A stretch of 46,815 nt of DNA from Paenibacillus sp. LHD-38 (GTDB taxonomy: Bacteria; Bacillota; Bacilli; Paenibacillales; Paenibacillaceae): the NCBI RefSeq assembly GCF_031157315.1, contig NZ_JAVIFU010000050.1, positions 1 to 46,815 on the forward strand, written 5' to 3'. The notes below the pieces were generated by a model, which saw only the letters and a program-made list of their open reading frames with translations, did not search any database and was not told the DNA's origin. Shown piece by piece: positions 27,375 through 36,280 of this stretch. The number at the start of each line of letters is the position of its first letter. Within the stretch, counting starts at the first letter, position 1. A program made the translations under genes and the position numbers.

Positions 27375-29450
27375 ATGAAAAAGACGAAAATAAAACATTA
27401 TGTAGGCGTAATCGCTTTGTGCACGGTGCTTCTGGCTTCGGCCTGCAGCAATGGCAGCAATAATACGGCGGCATCCGGCAATGCGGCGGTCGTGGAGACC
27501 GCTTCGACGGATCAGCAGACGGAGACAGCAGCGGTTGCTACAACCGAATTGTCGATGGACGAACTCGTGGAGCTCGACGATGAAGACTACAACACGGAGT
27601 GGAGCGAAGACAGCTCAACGAAGATTGTTTTAAACGGCACATCAGCTAGCGTGACGGGAGCCGGAGCCGCAGCAGGCGAAGGCGGTTCGGTGAGCATTAC
27701 GGAAGCCGGCACATACGTATTAAGCGGCACACTGAACGACGGCCAGTTGACGGTGAACGTGCAGGACGGCACGGTACACCTGGTCCTGAACGGCGTGGAG
27801 CTGCATGATAACGACAGTGCTCCGCTGTATATTGTGAAAGCGGGCAAGGTTGTCATGACGCTGCAAGAAGGCACGGAAAATAAGCTGTCGGACGGCACGA
27901 ACTACGTCTATGCCGATGCGACCGCCGAAGATCCGAACGCTGCCTTGTACAGCAAGGCGGACCTGACGATTAACGGAACGGGCAAGTTGACGGTGGAAGG
28001 CAACTTCAACAACGGCATCAACAGCAGAGACGACTTGAAGCTGGTATCGGGTACGATCGCGGTTAAAGCAGTAGACGACGGCATACTGGGCAAAGACCGC
28101 GTGGCTGCTCTGGAAGGTGCGACGCTTACGGTGGAAGCGGGCGGAGACGGCGTGAAAGCGACGAACGCAGAAGAAGAAGGCAAAGGCATTATTGCCATCG
28201 GCGGCGGCACGTTCGACATTACGTCCGGCAACGACGCGCTTCAAGCGGAAACATCAATGCTGGTTAATGGCGGTACATTCTCGCTTATCACTGGCGGCGG
28301 CAGCGTGAACGGAGAGACGCATGTCGAAGAGCGCGGCGGCTGGGGCGGCGGTCAACAAGCTGCGCCAGATACGGCAAGCACGGCGACCGGTACGGATGCG
28401 GCGGTAACGGAAGAAGAATCGACAAGTGCCAAAGGGCTGAAATCAGGTACGGATATTCAAGTTGGAGGCGGCACGTTCGAGATCGACTCAGCGGACGACT
28501 CCGTCCACAGTAATGGCAATCTGACGATAGCTGGCGGCGAGCTCATGCTCACAACCGGTGATGACGGCATCCATGCGGATACGGCGGTTACGATCGCAGG
28601 CGGGAAAATCAACATTACGAAGAGCTACGAAGGCATCGAAGGCTCCGTCATTACGCTGGCGGGCGGCGAGACGACGGTAACGGCGTCCGACGACGGCGTA
28701 AACGTGGGAGGCGGTAACGACGGTTCGTCCGTGAACGGACGTGCGGGACAGAACACGATTACCGACGGAACGCACATGCTGACGATTACCGGAGGCACGT
28801 ATTACGTGAACGCGACCGGCGACGGACTCGACTCAAACGGTTCGATCGCGATGAGCGGCGGCACGGTAACCGTTAGCGGTCCTACCAATGCGGGCAACGG
28901 CTCGCTTGATTACGACGGCACGTTCGAGATGACGGGCGGCTACCTGATCGCCGCGGGCAGCTCGGGCATGGTGCAATCGACTTCCGATACGTCGACGCAG
29001 CAATCGGTACTCATGACATTCCCGCAGGCACTGGAAGCTGGAACGATGGTACGCCTCGAGGACAGCGAAGGAAACGCGATCGCGACGGTCGCTCCGGCAA
29101 AGGCGTTCCAATCGATCATGATCAGCTCGCCTGACCTGAAGCAAGGAAGCACGTACACAATTTACTCGGGTGGCTCGTCTACCGGTACCGAAACGAACGG
29201 CTTGTATGAGGGCGGCGAGTACACGGGCGGTACGAAGGTCGTCAGCTTCGAGATTACGAGCGCTGTGACTTGGGTGAACGAGTCGGGCGTAACGACTGCA
29301 CAGAGCGGCATGGGCATGGGCGGAGGCAGAGGCGGCATGGGCGGCGGTGAGCGTCCGATGAGAGGCGAGGGCGGTCAGCCCCCGGCTGATGGCACGGTCC
29401 TTGAAGCCGCACCGCAAGGAACGACGGACACCGGTACGCAGGCGCAATAA
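27375..29450 (+). CDS. Lipoprotein with Cthe_2159-type beta-helix carbohydrate-binding domain
   Basis: Surface lipoprotein of 691 residues. The signal peptide MKKTKIKHYVGVIALC leads to a lipobox LASAC, then a Ser/Thr/Ala linker. The body is a right-handed beta-helix of the Cthe_2159/DUF4353 family: repeated ITEAGTYVLSG, LNGVEL, ALYSKADLTINGTGKL, GINSRDDL, DDGILGKD, GGTFDITSGNDALQAE, DDGIHADTAVTIAGG and DGLDSNGSIAMSGG turns. The C-terminus is unusual, a Gly/Met/Arg-rich stretch (MGMGGGRGGMGGGERPMRGE) followed by Pro/Gln/Thr. GGAAGGAAG precedes the ATG. Family members bind polygalacturonate-like acidic glycans with calcium. It is the third gene of the VTC operon, so it may act on the same envelope process. 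Confidence 0.85.
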   Translation: MKKTKIKHYVGVIALCTVLLASACSNGSNNTAASGNAAVVETASTDQQTETAAVATTELSMDELVELDDEDYNTEWSEDSSTKIVLNGTSASVTGAGAAAGEGGSVSITEAGTYVLSGTLNDGQLTVNVQDGTVHLVLNGVELHDNDSAPLYIVKAGKVVMTLQEGTENKLSDGTNYVYADATAEDPNAALYSKADLTINGTGKLTVEGNFNNGINSRDDLKLVSGTIAVKAVDDGILGKDRVAALEGATLTVEAGGDGVKATNAEEEGKGIIAIGGGTFDITSGNDALQAETSMLVNGGTFSLITGGGSVNGETHVEERGGWGGGQQAAPDTASTATGTDAAVTEEESTSAKGLKSGTDIQVGGGTFEIDSADDSVHSNGNLTIAGGELMLTTGDDGIHADTAVTIAGGKINITKSYEGIEGSVITLAGGETTVTASDDGVNVGGGNDGSSVNGRAGQNTITDGTHMLTITGGTYYVNATGDGLDSNGSIAMSGGTVTVSGPTNAGNGSLDYDGTFEMTGGYLIAAGSSGMVQSTSDTSTQQSVLMTFPQALEAGTMVRLEDSEGNAIATVAPAKAFQSIMISSPDLKQGSTYTIYSGGSSTGTETNGLYEGGEYTGGTKVVSFEITSAVTWVNESGVTTAQSGMGMGGGRGGMGGGERPMRGEGGQPPADGTVLEAAPQGTTDTGTQAQ

Positions 29451-29623
29451 GGTATCACGCGCGGTAAGGATTATTCGCGAACGGTAAGAAGCTGCTCCCA
29501 AGCGGATCGACATTATTGTTCAAAAAAATGAAGTTTTAGACTGAAGTGCTTGATTTAATGTGGTTTATAAGATTGAAAATCTTCAGCCTTCTAAATTTAA
29601 CTATTGGACTTGACAAATAATTA

Positions 29624-29675
29624 AACAGCGGCGGACTAAGACTTGAAAAATAAAGTCTTAGACTGCCGCTGTTTT
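29624..29675 (+). terminator. Large hairpin, probable terminator
   Basis: AACAGCGGC and CTAAGACTT (29624-29644) pair with AAGTCTTAG and GCCGCTGTT (29653-29673), with an internal loop, ending in TTTT. Confidence 0.6.
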
Positions 29676-29679
29676 CATT

Positions 29680-29703
29680 GAACTAACGTTATCCGTCCCT
29701 CGC
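29680..29703 (-). repeat. TAACGGG-type element, reverse copy
   Basis: On the minus strand it reads GGACGGATAACGTTAGTTCA, close to the 39,050 copy TAACGGGTAACGTTAGTT. Confidence 0.45.
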
Positions 29704-29787
29704 TACACGATTCAAGCGAAGAGCGCGGTGATGGTGTCGTCTTGAGCGCACGATTCTGTACTTCGTCACGGTTACAAGTTTGCTTGA

Positions 29788-29829
29788 ACCCATTCCCGAC
29801 GAGTGACAAGAACATTTTCCCATTCCCCA
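29788..29829 (+). repeat. Terminator-bearing dispersed repeat, partial copy E
   Basis: CCCATTCCCGACGAGTGACA, then AGAACATTTTCCCATTCCC; this matches the right part of copy A only. Confidence 0.65.
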
Positions 29830-29980
29830 CAGAGAGATCATGCAGTACTATGTAGTCTATTCTAATACAAAAGTGCTGCCGTAGTATTCATGAGTAAGAT
29901 GTGATTAGAGAATATAAAGCATTGATTGAAAATGCGTCATTAAGCTCCCGTGGTACGATATGTTTTTCTCACGAATGCTC

Positions 29981-30297
29981 GCTTATTCGCAGGATTTCGC
30001 CCGGTTAGTAAGGGCTGAAAGACAAGAAGGGGAACGCCGTGTTAGACTTCGGCAACGTGAAGGCGCACGGGAATAAAGGGGGAATATTGACGCCCCATAT
30101 ACTTCCATTTACTGCACGCATTCTCCACGCCGCCCTTGGAGGTTTTCACTCCCATGTCTTAACGGGTCAAAGCCCTCTCATTCCTTCGTTACGCCTATCC
30201 AAGGGGAGGAGGCCGGTCTTGCTAACGGTACGGGTCGGTGCCCTTTGGTTTAATGAATCCGGTACTCCGTGCTTTCTTTGAAATCCTGCGAATAAGC
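29981..30297. mobile_element. 317-bp element with perfect 18-bp inverted ends
   Basis: GCTTATTCGCAGGATTTC (29981-29998) and its exact complement (30280-30297) bound the segment. An 80-codon open frame inside (30039-30281) has no ribosome site, coding pattern or family, so it is not called as a gene. No target duplication is evident at the ends. It is probably a miniature transposable element or a structured RNA-bearing repeat. Confidence 0.6.
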
Positions 30298-30425
30298 CAA
30301 AACTCGTACAACGAAACGGGTTGTTAGGTTAAGCTGCTTGCAAGAGCGGTAACGTTTTTTGTGGCATGTAGGCTTGACCGCTGCGCGCCATCCCGACTAG
30401 TATTCTAGGCAATTTACCGCATAGT

Positions 30426-31373
30426 TACATAATGGACATCATTTTCTTCATCTTCTTGAATTGCACATTGTAGGCATGCATCGCTTGAAACTCCGAATTG
30501 TTCATGACCAAACTCATAGTAGCCATGAAGAGGAAACGGCGAAGGCGGGATCGTCCGCGTTTGCTAATCTTCATTTACCCCGTCCATTTGCCTGAGCTCG
30601 CTTCTGCGAGGTTAAGTCCTGCATGGCGCAGCAAAGCATTTCCGTGAACAAATCCGCTTAAGTCCCCAGCCTCACCCAAAATACCTGCTAGTGCAATGAC
30701 ACTAATTCCTTTAATCGCGAGGATGGATTTTGCAAAGGGAATGCGTTCTAATACGGTTGAAATTTCCTTCTCCACAACCTCTAGCTGTTCGTAAGCAAGG
30801 TCGTACTCGGCGAGCAATTGTTTCAAGTGAAGCTTGTAGTAGTGCGAAGCTGACGGAGATCCTACAGAATGGTTGGCCAGCTCGATGAGTGCTTTTGCTT
30901 TTCTAGCACCACGGGGCCGTTTCATGATGGTTTTCCATCCCTGAATCAGGTTCTGAGGTTGCAGCTTACTGAGCTCCGTTGGAGTAGGGAGGAGGCGAAG
31001 CGTAGCGATGGAACCGATAAATGTGATGTCCTTGAATACGTGGCGTAGTTCAGGGAAAACAACGTCAACCCAGCGGTGAATCTGGTTTTTGGTTCTAACA
31101 AGTCGTTTGACGACGAAGTCACGATTAGAGAGAAGCACACGTAGATCCTCGAATGCTTCGGGGGTCGTGCGAGTTTCTGAGTAGTAACCGTTCTTGACCA
31201 TGTCGGCGATAACGAGTGCATCCTTTCTGTCACTCTTTGAGGGCGTATTGTCGCGATTTTCTTTGTTCTTTTTGACGAGATGCGGATTGAGCGATGTCGA
31301 TCCCGACAACTAAATGCTGAGCAGTAATTTTTTCAATGCGTTGATTTTGTTTGTCCTGCGATTTAAACTTCAT
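30426..31373 (-). pseudogene. IS110-family transposase, decayed
   Basis: DEDD-type transposase/recombinase. The minus-strand ATG at 31373 (after AGGAGG) begins MKFKSQDKQNQRIEK and reaches VVGIDIAQ, which holds the first catalytic Asp. An internal deletion with frame change then joins to NPHLVKKNKENRDNTPSKSDRKD, the second acidic cluster. The Transposase_20 part follows (FAKSILAIKGISVIALAGILGE, HAGLNLAEASSGKW). An in-frame TAA replaces the usual Gln after GKWTG, and the frame resumes MKISKRGRSRLRRFLFM to a stop at 30426. Deletion plus nonsense means it is inactive unless complemented in trans. Its 5' leader keeps a hairpin resembling an IS110 guide RNA. Confidence 0.8.
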
Positions 31374-31374
31374 A

Positions 31375-31481
31375 GTAGAGCGTCCTCCTGGATGATGGGA
31401 TTTTTAGGGCTATGACCCGTTGCGTACTCCCATCGTACCGAGGCGCTTCTTTTTTTGCAAAGCTGATAATTAACGCTCTAC
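31375..31481 (-). ncRNA. IS110 leader stem-loop, candidate bridge RNA relic
   Basis: GTAGAGCGT (31375-31383) and ACGCTCTAC (31473-31481) are exact inverted repeats bounding the 107-bp region immediately upstream of the transposase start. GATGGG/CCCATC pair inside. IS110-group elements encode a structured bridge RNA in this position. Transcription and loop specificities cannot be shown from sequence alone. Confidence 0.4.
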
Positions 31482-31647
31482 AGGAATGCTAACGGGCAGT
31501 TTAACGTAATAAAATTCCCTGCATTTGATATGCAACAATATAATTTAGCATAACGTCTATAATAGGTGTTGATTCTAAATTTTGGAGTATATAGGCGTGG
31601 GAAAAGTAAAGCGTATGCCATATCAATAACCAAAGGAGGTTTCAAAA

Positions 31648-32155
31648 TTGAAACCAAGCAAAACAATAACAACCTTAGCACTTGCCTGGTACTGGTGCAA
31701 TCGTTTATGGGGAAGTCTCATTTGATAAATTCACCCCCACTGTAGCTCCTGAAAGAGCAGCGGAAGTACATGCAATTCAGAAAAAAATGCAAACAACATG
31801 GAAGAATGGAAAGAATCAAATCATCAGTGAAGGAAAAGAAAATATAACTGATTGGACATTTACGGACATAAGAACATTGCATGAGATTTTCTTACCAACT
31901 TTAACAAATGAGGAAAAGTCTTTTTTTCTTGAGGCTTTTAATGGTGAGGAGAAAAGAAAAAATCTTGAGGTTGGAGATTTCATGCCAGGTTTACTTTTTA
32001 GTCACGACAGAACGGAAGCAAAATTATATTGGCAAAAAAAAGATGAATCATATGTTTACATAAGTTTAAAAACTCGAATAAATGAAGAAGGACATAAGAT
32101 GTGTTATGTAGATGGGAATGCAAGGAAATTGCCTAAAATAAAGAGTCAAGAATAA
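31648..32155 (+). pseudogene. Exported protein of unknown function, frameshifted at the signal peptide
   Basis: AGGAGG (31634-31639) is followed 8 nt later by TTG 31648, giving MKPSKTITTLALA, the start of a signal peptide. A frame change near 31,682 leads into PGTGAIVYGEVSFDKF and on to KLPKIKSQE at 32155. The hydrophobic core is short, so a small deletion probably caused the shift. The mature part (about 150 residues) includes WKNGKNQIISEGKENITDW, FLPTLTNEEKSFF and GDFMPGLLFSHDR. I do not recognise a family. It is followed closely by a lipoprotein gene, so the two may have formed a small operon. Confidence 0.5.
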
Positions 32156-32200
32156 CAAAAAGAACAATCTGTTTATCATATTTTTCAATTGGAGGATGAA

Positions 32201-32770
32201 ATGAAAAAATTGATATCAATTGTTGTTTTTTATGCGATTATTACTTTGTTAACTGCTTGTTCAAACAATATTGAAACGACAGTGGTAACGTCAGAAACTC
32301 CAGTAATAACGAGTCATCCGATTGAAAGCGGAGTACCTTCGGAAGTTCCATCAGAATTATTGAAATATCAAAGTAACGATGGCTGGACTATTCAATATCC
32401 TGCATCATGGGATAAAATTACTGATAGTACTTTGCAAGAAAGTGCCACCGAAAAATATATCTCTTTTCGAACACATGTTATCCCTGATGAGGGTGTGGAA
32501 AAATGGTTGGATTCAGAGATCAAACGAAAACTCTCATTTGAAGAAGCAGATAACAAACTTTTTGAGGATGTAACCAAGGAAACAAAAGGTGATTTTACGG
32601 TTTATAAATATGCAATACAATCAGCATATGTTCGACCTACTAATATTTCCGAGCTTAGAAATATCATTTATGTCGACAAGGAGCATATTTATGAATTTCA
32701 TGGTCAAATTCCACCATTAACGAAAGCGGAATTTGAAAATATCGTTAATACATTTACATTCGAAAAGTGA
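32201..32770 (+). CDS. Predicted lipoprotein with a PsbP/DUF1795-like domain
   Basis: A 189-residue lipoprotein. The signal peptide MKKLISIVVFYAIIT ends in the lipobox LLTACS, followed by a Ser/Thr/Pro linker. The folded part begins WTIQYPASWDKI, the strand-turn typical of PsbP-like single-domain lipoproteins, and ends with IVNTFTFEK. GGAGG stands 5 nt before ATG 32201. Function is unknown; the family is often found as small envelope proteins. It lies 45 bp after the broken exported-protein gene. The assignment to a PsbP-like fold rests on the YPxxW start and FxxIxxTF end only. Confidence 0.6.
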   Translation: MKKLISIVVFYAIITLLTACSNNIETTVVTSETPVITSHPIESGVPSEVPSELLKYQSNDGWTIQYPASWDKITDSTLQESATEKYISFRTHVIPDEGVEKWLDSEIKRKLSFEEADNKLFEDVTKETKGDFTVYKYAIQSAYVRPTNISELRNIIYVDKEHIYEFHGQIPPLTKAEFENIVNTFTFEK

Positions 32771-32845
32771 AAAGGTAAAGATGCTTCACAGTCATGTAAA
32801 AATAAACAAAAACTATCGGGGCATCTCGATACACTTTGTTACTCA

Positions 32846-32915
32846 AACGGGTAACGATAGTTCCACCCCTGAAGGGCTGCCACATGGCAATCCTTCGCTA
32901 CGATAACGGGTAGTT
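32846..32915 (+). repeat. TAACGGG-type element
   Basis: AACGGGTAACGATAGTT starts the unit. GGCTGCCACATGGCAATCC forms a small dyad in the middle, and GATAACGGGTAG closes it, repeating AACGGGTA directly. It lies about 80 bp after the lipoprotein stop. Confidence 0.5.
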
Positions 32916-33116
32916 TTGTCTAATAAGGCCTAAAATTCCTATTGTCAAAAATTCTCCTATGGTGTAATTTGGAAGCATCCTTTTAGAAAGTGAGTGATTA
33001 TCGTGAGAACCATTATTAAATCAGTTGGCGACGCAGTTATTTTCGAGGTGCGGAAGGGATAGTTGCTTGCGCTGATCTCTTCCGTGCAAAAACCAAATCA
33101 CGGAGGGAAAGCATAT
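32916..33116. other. Spacer before the methyltransferase fragment
   Basis: A short plus frame after 33,003 (VRTIIKSVGDAVIFEVRKG) looks like a scrap of a gene with no start signal of its own. GGAGGG at about 33,102 serves the next gene. Confidence 0.35.
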
Positions 33117-33620
33117 ATGTCTTTTAGTAATTACGGTGAACTCTGCACGGAGGTCTATGACCTAACCAAAAAAATTGGTCAATCATTCAGCGGAGATGTT
33201 GAGTATTATCGCGAAAAGCTTAAACATTGTAAGGGACGCATTCTGGAGGCCATGGTTGGCTCAGGACGCGTGATCATTCCTCTTCTTGAATCTGGCCTGA
33301 TCGTAGAGGGAGTGGACTATTCCACGCAAATGTTGGCTTCATGCCGAAGCCGATGTGATGAACGCGGATTAACTACCAACTTATATGAAGCAAACTTGCA
33401 GGAACTTTCTTTGCCACATAAGTATGAGGCAATCATCATTCCTGGGGGTTCGTTTAATTCAAGTACATCCTTGAAAGCGTTGGTTTTTCCAATGTCATTG
33501 TTTGTGCAGATTTTGAGGATGGAAAAATTCCAACAAGCGGCAATCAGAAATTCGTTTATCAAGCCACTAAACTATAAATCACATAAGCCCCCGTACTTTA
33601 CTGTGCGTGGGGCTTGTTAA
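33117..33620 (+). pseudogene. Class I SAM-dependent methyltransferase, 3'-truncated
   Basis: From ATG 33117 (GGAGGG about 8 nt upstream) the product reads MSFSNYGELCTEVYDLTKKI. Motif I is ILEAMVGSGRVIIPLLESG, with a GxGR core (VGSGR), followed by VEGVDYSTQML and motif post-I, then EAIIIPGGSFNSST. After this the sequence leaves the family pattern (LKALVFPMSLFVQ and a basic tail), whereas relatives have another 80-100 residues. The first 125 residues are therefore a good Rossmann methyltransferase and the rest is junk after a deletion. AAGCCCC and GGGGCTT at about 33,588-33,618 form a small hairpin over the stop. Confidence 0.65.
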
Positions 33621-33645
33621 GCTAACGAATACGATAGTTGAACAA
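33620..33645 (+). repeat. TAACGGG-type element, diverged copy
   Basis: GCTAACGAATACGATAGTTG directly follows the truncated methyltransferase stop, with the same spacing as in the 39,050 copy. Confidence 0.45.
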
Positions 33646-33669
33646 ACTGAACTGAACCTAAGTCGGTAT

Positions 33670-33915
33670 ATGTCGCCAGAAGAGTTTCATCTATGAGCAC
33701 AGATTGACGAAAGATCAAATGTTATTCTTATGGGAGTTAATGCACTTCAGTTGTTTGGCGGCGGAATGAAACGCTCTTTAGATAAATGGAAATATAACGC
33801 ATAACTGTATTCTGTCGTATTAAAAGCTATTAATATAGAAAAAGACGATTGCTATCAAACAATTGATGAGTATTTTGAAGTATGGAACACAGCAAGTTGT
33901 GATGACATAAATTGA
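33670..33915 (+). pseudogene. Unrecognised gene remnant with two nonsense codons
   Basis: A single frame reads MSPEEFHL*AQIDERSNVI, then LMGVNALQLFGGGMKRSLDK, WKYNA*LYSVVLKAINIEKD, and ends YFEVWNTASCDDIN. Two stops interrupt an otherwise coherent sequence of about 80 residues. The family is not recognised. A terminator follows. Confidence 0.45.
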
Positions 33916-33921
33916 AGTATT

Positions 33922-33947
33922 GCCGCCAAAGTTAAGGCGGCTTTTTT
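33922..33947 (+). terminator. Terminator
   Basis: GCCGCC and GGCGGC pair around AAAGTTAA and are followed by TTTTTTT. Confidence 0.75.
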
Positions 33948-33996
33948 TATTCCAGCGTACCAGAAGAAACCAACAGAAACCAACTATCAATGATAT

Positions 33997-35443
33997 CACT
34001 AGCGTTGCATAAACATCCGATCCGTTATAATCGAAAAATTCAGAAAACGAATTTTCAACTCGAAATCCAAAAGGTCGAACATCCCTTAAAGGTAGCCCTG
34101 TCCATTTGGTAGTTTATGTATATTTATTCATCAACGTTCTTCAACTAGTCCTTAGCCTGATGTCACTATGAAGTCTCTTTACGTCTACGACCTGCAGATG
34201 TTCGACTCGGTTGTCGCTTTATTCGCTCGATCCATTCCGAATAGGGTCGCCACAGCAGTGTCTTCAGCCAGCGGCTGAGTTGTAGCAAGGAATGCCCCGC
34301 TTTTATGTTCAACTTTATCAGTGCTAATAGGCAAAAAGCGATAAGCGCAATCCATACTTGGTTATGTACGGCTCGCTCGCTTGTTCCGTAAAACCACTTG
34401 ATCTGAAGATGCTGTTTCATCCACTTAAAGAACGTTTCGATCGCCCAACGGCTGCGGTACATCTCACTGATTTCTTCACTGGTCAGATCGAATCGATTGG
34501 TAATTAGAACGAGTAAATTCCCTTCCGAATCATCAGTTTGAATCATGCGAAGATCGTGCTTGACCCGTTTTTGTGGTGACCCAATACGAACTCTTTCATC
34601 CACAACTACTTTACTGTCTGGTGGGATTTCAAACGATTCCAGCGGCTCAATAACAGCGTTATTCTTCAAGCGTGTGACAAAGCGAATGTTGTCCTTGCAG
34701 TACCTGTTGAATGCATCGTAATCCACATAGCCGCGGTCAAAGACATAGGTTACGCCTGTTTCATCAATAAGCGAATCCATTTGTGTACGGTCATTCTTCT
34801 TAGCAGGTGTGATGGTCGCCTTTTCCGGTAATACATCTTGCTCGCCAACAAAGGAGAGGCGCATGTGAATCTTAATTCCCGCCTTCGACTGGCGAAACAC
34901 AGCCCATTTATATTTCTGTAAACAGAGCGAAATGGTGGTAGAATCGATGATTTTCATGTCATTGCGGAAGGCTGCGGGATTTCTCTGTGCTAGAATTTGC
35001 TTGACCAATCGCTCGAAGACCAACTGAAGCAGGTCAGGATCAACCTGATTATGCTTCCGACAAAGCTGCGCAGCACTGATTGATTCAAGCCCGAGTTCCT
35101 GCTGAAATTCCTTGCATAACACGTCGTCAGCAATGTCTCGGAGACCGTCACGTCCTTGCAATTGAGCGTGAAGGAACAGTTTTAGATAAGCAGGTGTTGT
35201 GAGCTTTTTCACATATTTATCCTGACCGGTTTCAGCGATCTGATTTGTGAACGTTTTTGTACAAATTGGCGCTAGCCATTTACCAAATGAAGTGAATAGG
35301 GTATTCTTATCCATGCGCTAATCCTTTCGTGGATTATGGACAGGAACTACCTCCCATAACCATTGTAAAGGATTTTTTTGCGTTCGTATGAATAAGTATC
35401 AGAAAGTTATGAAGATTCAGATAAAATTAATGCAACGCTAGTG
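33997..35443 (-). mobile_element. Complete IS4-family insertion sequence
   Basis: Perfect 14-bp terminal inverted repeats, CACTAGCGTTGCAT (33997-34010) and ATGCAACGCTAGTG (35430-35443), are flanked by an exact 9-bp target duplication CAATGATAT (33988-33996 and 35444-35452). Length is 1,447 bp with one intact transposase on the minus strand. An intact frame, perfect ends and perfect duplication indicate a recent insertion. Confidence 0.95.
34166..35314 (-). CDS. IS4-family DDE transposase
   Basis: A 382-residue cut-and-paste transposase. An N-terminal DUF4372-like domain (SFGKWLAPICTKTF, LTTPAYLKLFLHAQL) is followed by the DDE catalytic core: first Asp in KIIDSTTISL, second Asp in TYVFDRGYVDYDAF, and the Y-R-E-K signature YRSRWAIETFFKWMK carrying the catalytic Glu. 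The C-terminal tail is basic. It fills the element between the terminal inverted repeats and appears intact, so the element may still move. It inserted into non-coding sequence between the remnant at 33.8 kb and repeat copy A. Confidence 0.95.
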   Translation of the reverse strand: MDKNTLFTSFGKWLAPICTKTFTNQIAETGQDKYVKKLTTPAYLKLFLHAQLQGRDGLRDIADDVLCKEFQQELGLESISAAQLCRKHNQVDPDLLQLVFERLVKQILAQRNPAAFRNDMKIIDSTTISLCLQKYKWAVFRQSKAGIKIHMRLSFVGEQDVLPEKATITPAKKNDRTQMDSLIDETGVTYVFDRGYVDYDAFNRYCKDNIRFVTRLKNNAVIEPLESFEIPPDSKVVVDERVRIGSPQKRVKHDLRMIQTDDSEGNLLVLITNRFDLTSEEISEMYRSRWAIETFFKWMKQHLQIKWFYGTSERAVHNQVWIALIAFCLLALIKLNIKAGHSLLQLSRWLKTLLWRPYSEWIERIKRQPSRTSAGRRRKETS

Positions 35444-35548
35444 CAATGATATGAATGTTGAATTATTACTAATCGAAGATCGGAAGAGTGAAATTATTTT
35501 ATTTCTGATTTAGAGATAATCATACATTGACAACATATATAGAAAATT

Positions 35549-35696
35549 GTCGGAAGACAAGAACATTGTCCCATTGGAAGCTGCATAAATTGCAGCTTTT
35601 TCGATTTATGGGATCAAGTTCTTGTCAATAAGTCATGAAAAGAACTTGATCCCATTCCCGACGAGTGACAAGAACATGGACACGTTCCCGATGAAG
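35549..35696 (+). repeat. Terminator-bearing dispersed repeat, full copy A
   Basis: Unit order: GTCGGAAGACAAGAACATTG with a following TCCCATT; hairpin AAGCTGCA-TAAAT-TGCAGCTT with a T run (35578-35601); TGGGATCAAGTTCTT (35609-35623) exactly complementary to AAGAACTTGATCCCA (35640-35654); then CCCATTCCCGACGAGTGACA, AGAACATGGACACG and TTCCCGATGAAG. This is the best-preserved copy with the CCCATT signature. Confidence 0.85.
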
Positions 35697-35797
35697 TAAT
35701 TGTGGGAAGTTAAAAATAGATTATGCTGGATGCTAAAGCGAGCAATTATGCAGCACTCAGGGCGAATAAGGAGTAAGAAATAAATGAAAGAAAGGAA

Positions 35798-36185
35798 TTA
35801 AGACGATGGGACTCTTTTTAGTGCATAAGCGGCAAGAGCTTCTATTATGATCCCTAAGGGCACTTTTACCAAACAAATGAATACCGTGTTTCTCATATAC
35901 ATGCTCAGATTTCCTTGATCCCAAGCTTTCGATGTTGCTCCATTGAAATTGCTTCGGCAGGGCATAGAACGGGCTGGTGATGAGGCAGCATTGATTGACG
36001 GAGCGGAGATATGAGCAAGTTTTTCCGGATTATCCTTCAGCTGTCTATCCCTGCAATTTCGACTCTTGTTTAATTTCGATTTTATGGCGACTTGGAACGA
36101 GTTTCTGCTTGCACAAATATTTATTACGAAAGATACGATGAAAATGTTGTTTCCAGTCTGGCTGGATCGGTGAAGGGATAAGAGC
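35798..36185. pseudogene. ABC sugar permease remnant broken by an inversion
   Basis: On the minus strand, 35,798-35,935 encodes DQGNLSMYMRNTVFICLVKV and PLGIIIEALAAYALKR, the first-helix region of a CUT1 (MalG-type) permease. On the plus strand, 35,940-36,180 encodes QGIERAGDEAALIDGAEI with the EAA loop, then RIILQLSIPAISTLV and ATWNEFLLAQIFITKDT in three different frames. The two halves of one gene now point away from each other, and about 70 residues between them are missing. Confidence 0.65.
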
Positions 36186-36280
36186 ACCGGAAAGCGTTAA
36201 TTTGTGCCAATTAATCTTCCTCTAATGATTGTCCGCTATAATCAGTTTATCTTTTGCCAACTGAGAATAGAGGTGACATC

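Larger units (their letters stand above)
29451..29980. other. Repeat-rich spacer after the lipoprotein gene
   Basis: No gene. It holds AAATGAAGTTTTAGACTG (about 29,525-29,543, similar to 3,248-3,265), a large hairpin at 29624-29673, a reverse-oriented TAACGTTA element at about 29,685 and dispersed-repeat copy E at 29788-29829. Confidence 0.5.

Noticed and set aside
27720..29513. Several long minus-strand frames over the beta-helix lipoprotein
   Set aside because: They are shadows of a high-GC repetitive coding sequence; no signals or families.
30039..30281. 80-codon plus-strand open frame inside the 317-bp element
   Set aside because: No ribosome site, no family, and it lies wholly within a repeat bounded by exact inverted ends.
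35549..35696. CRISPR-like reading of the repeated ACAAGAAC units
   Set aside because: Units are few, in both orientations, unevenly spaced and include a terminator hairpin; there are no spacers or cas genes.
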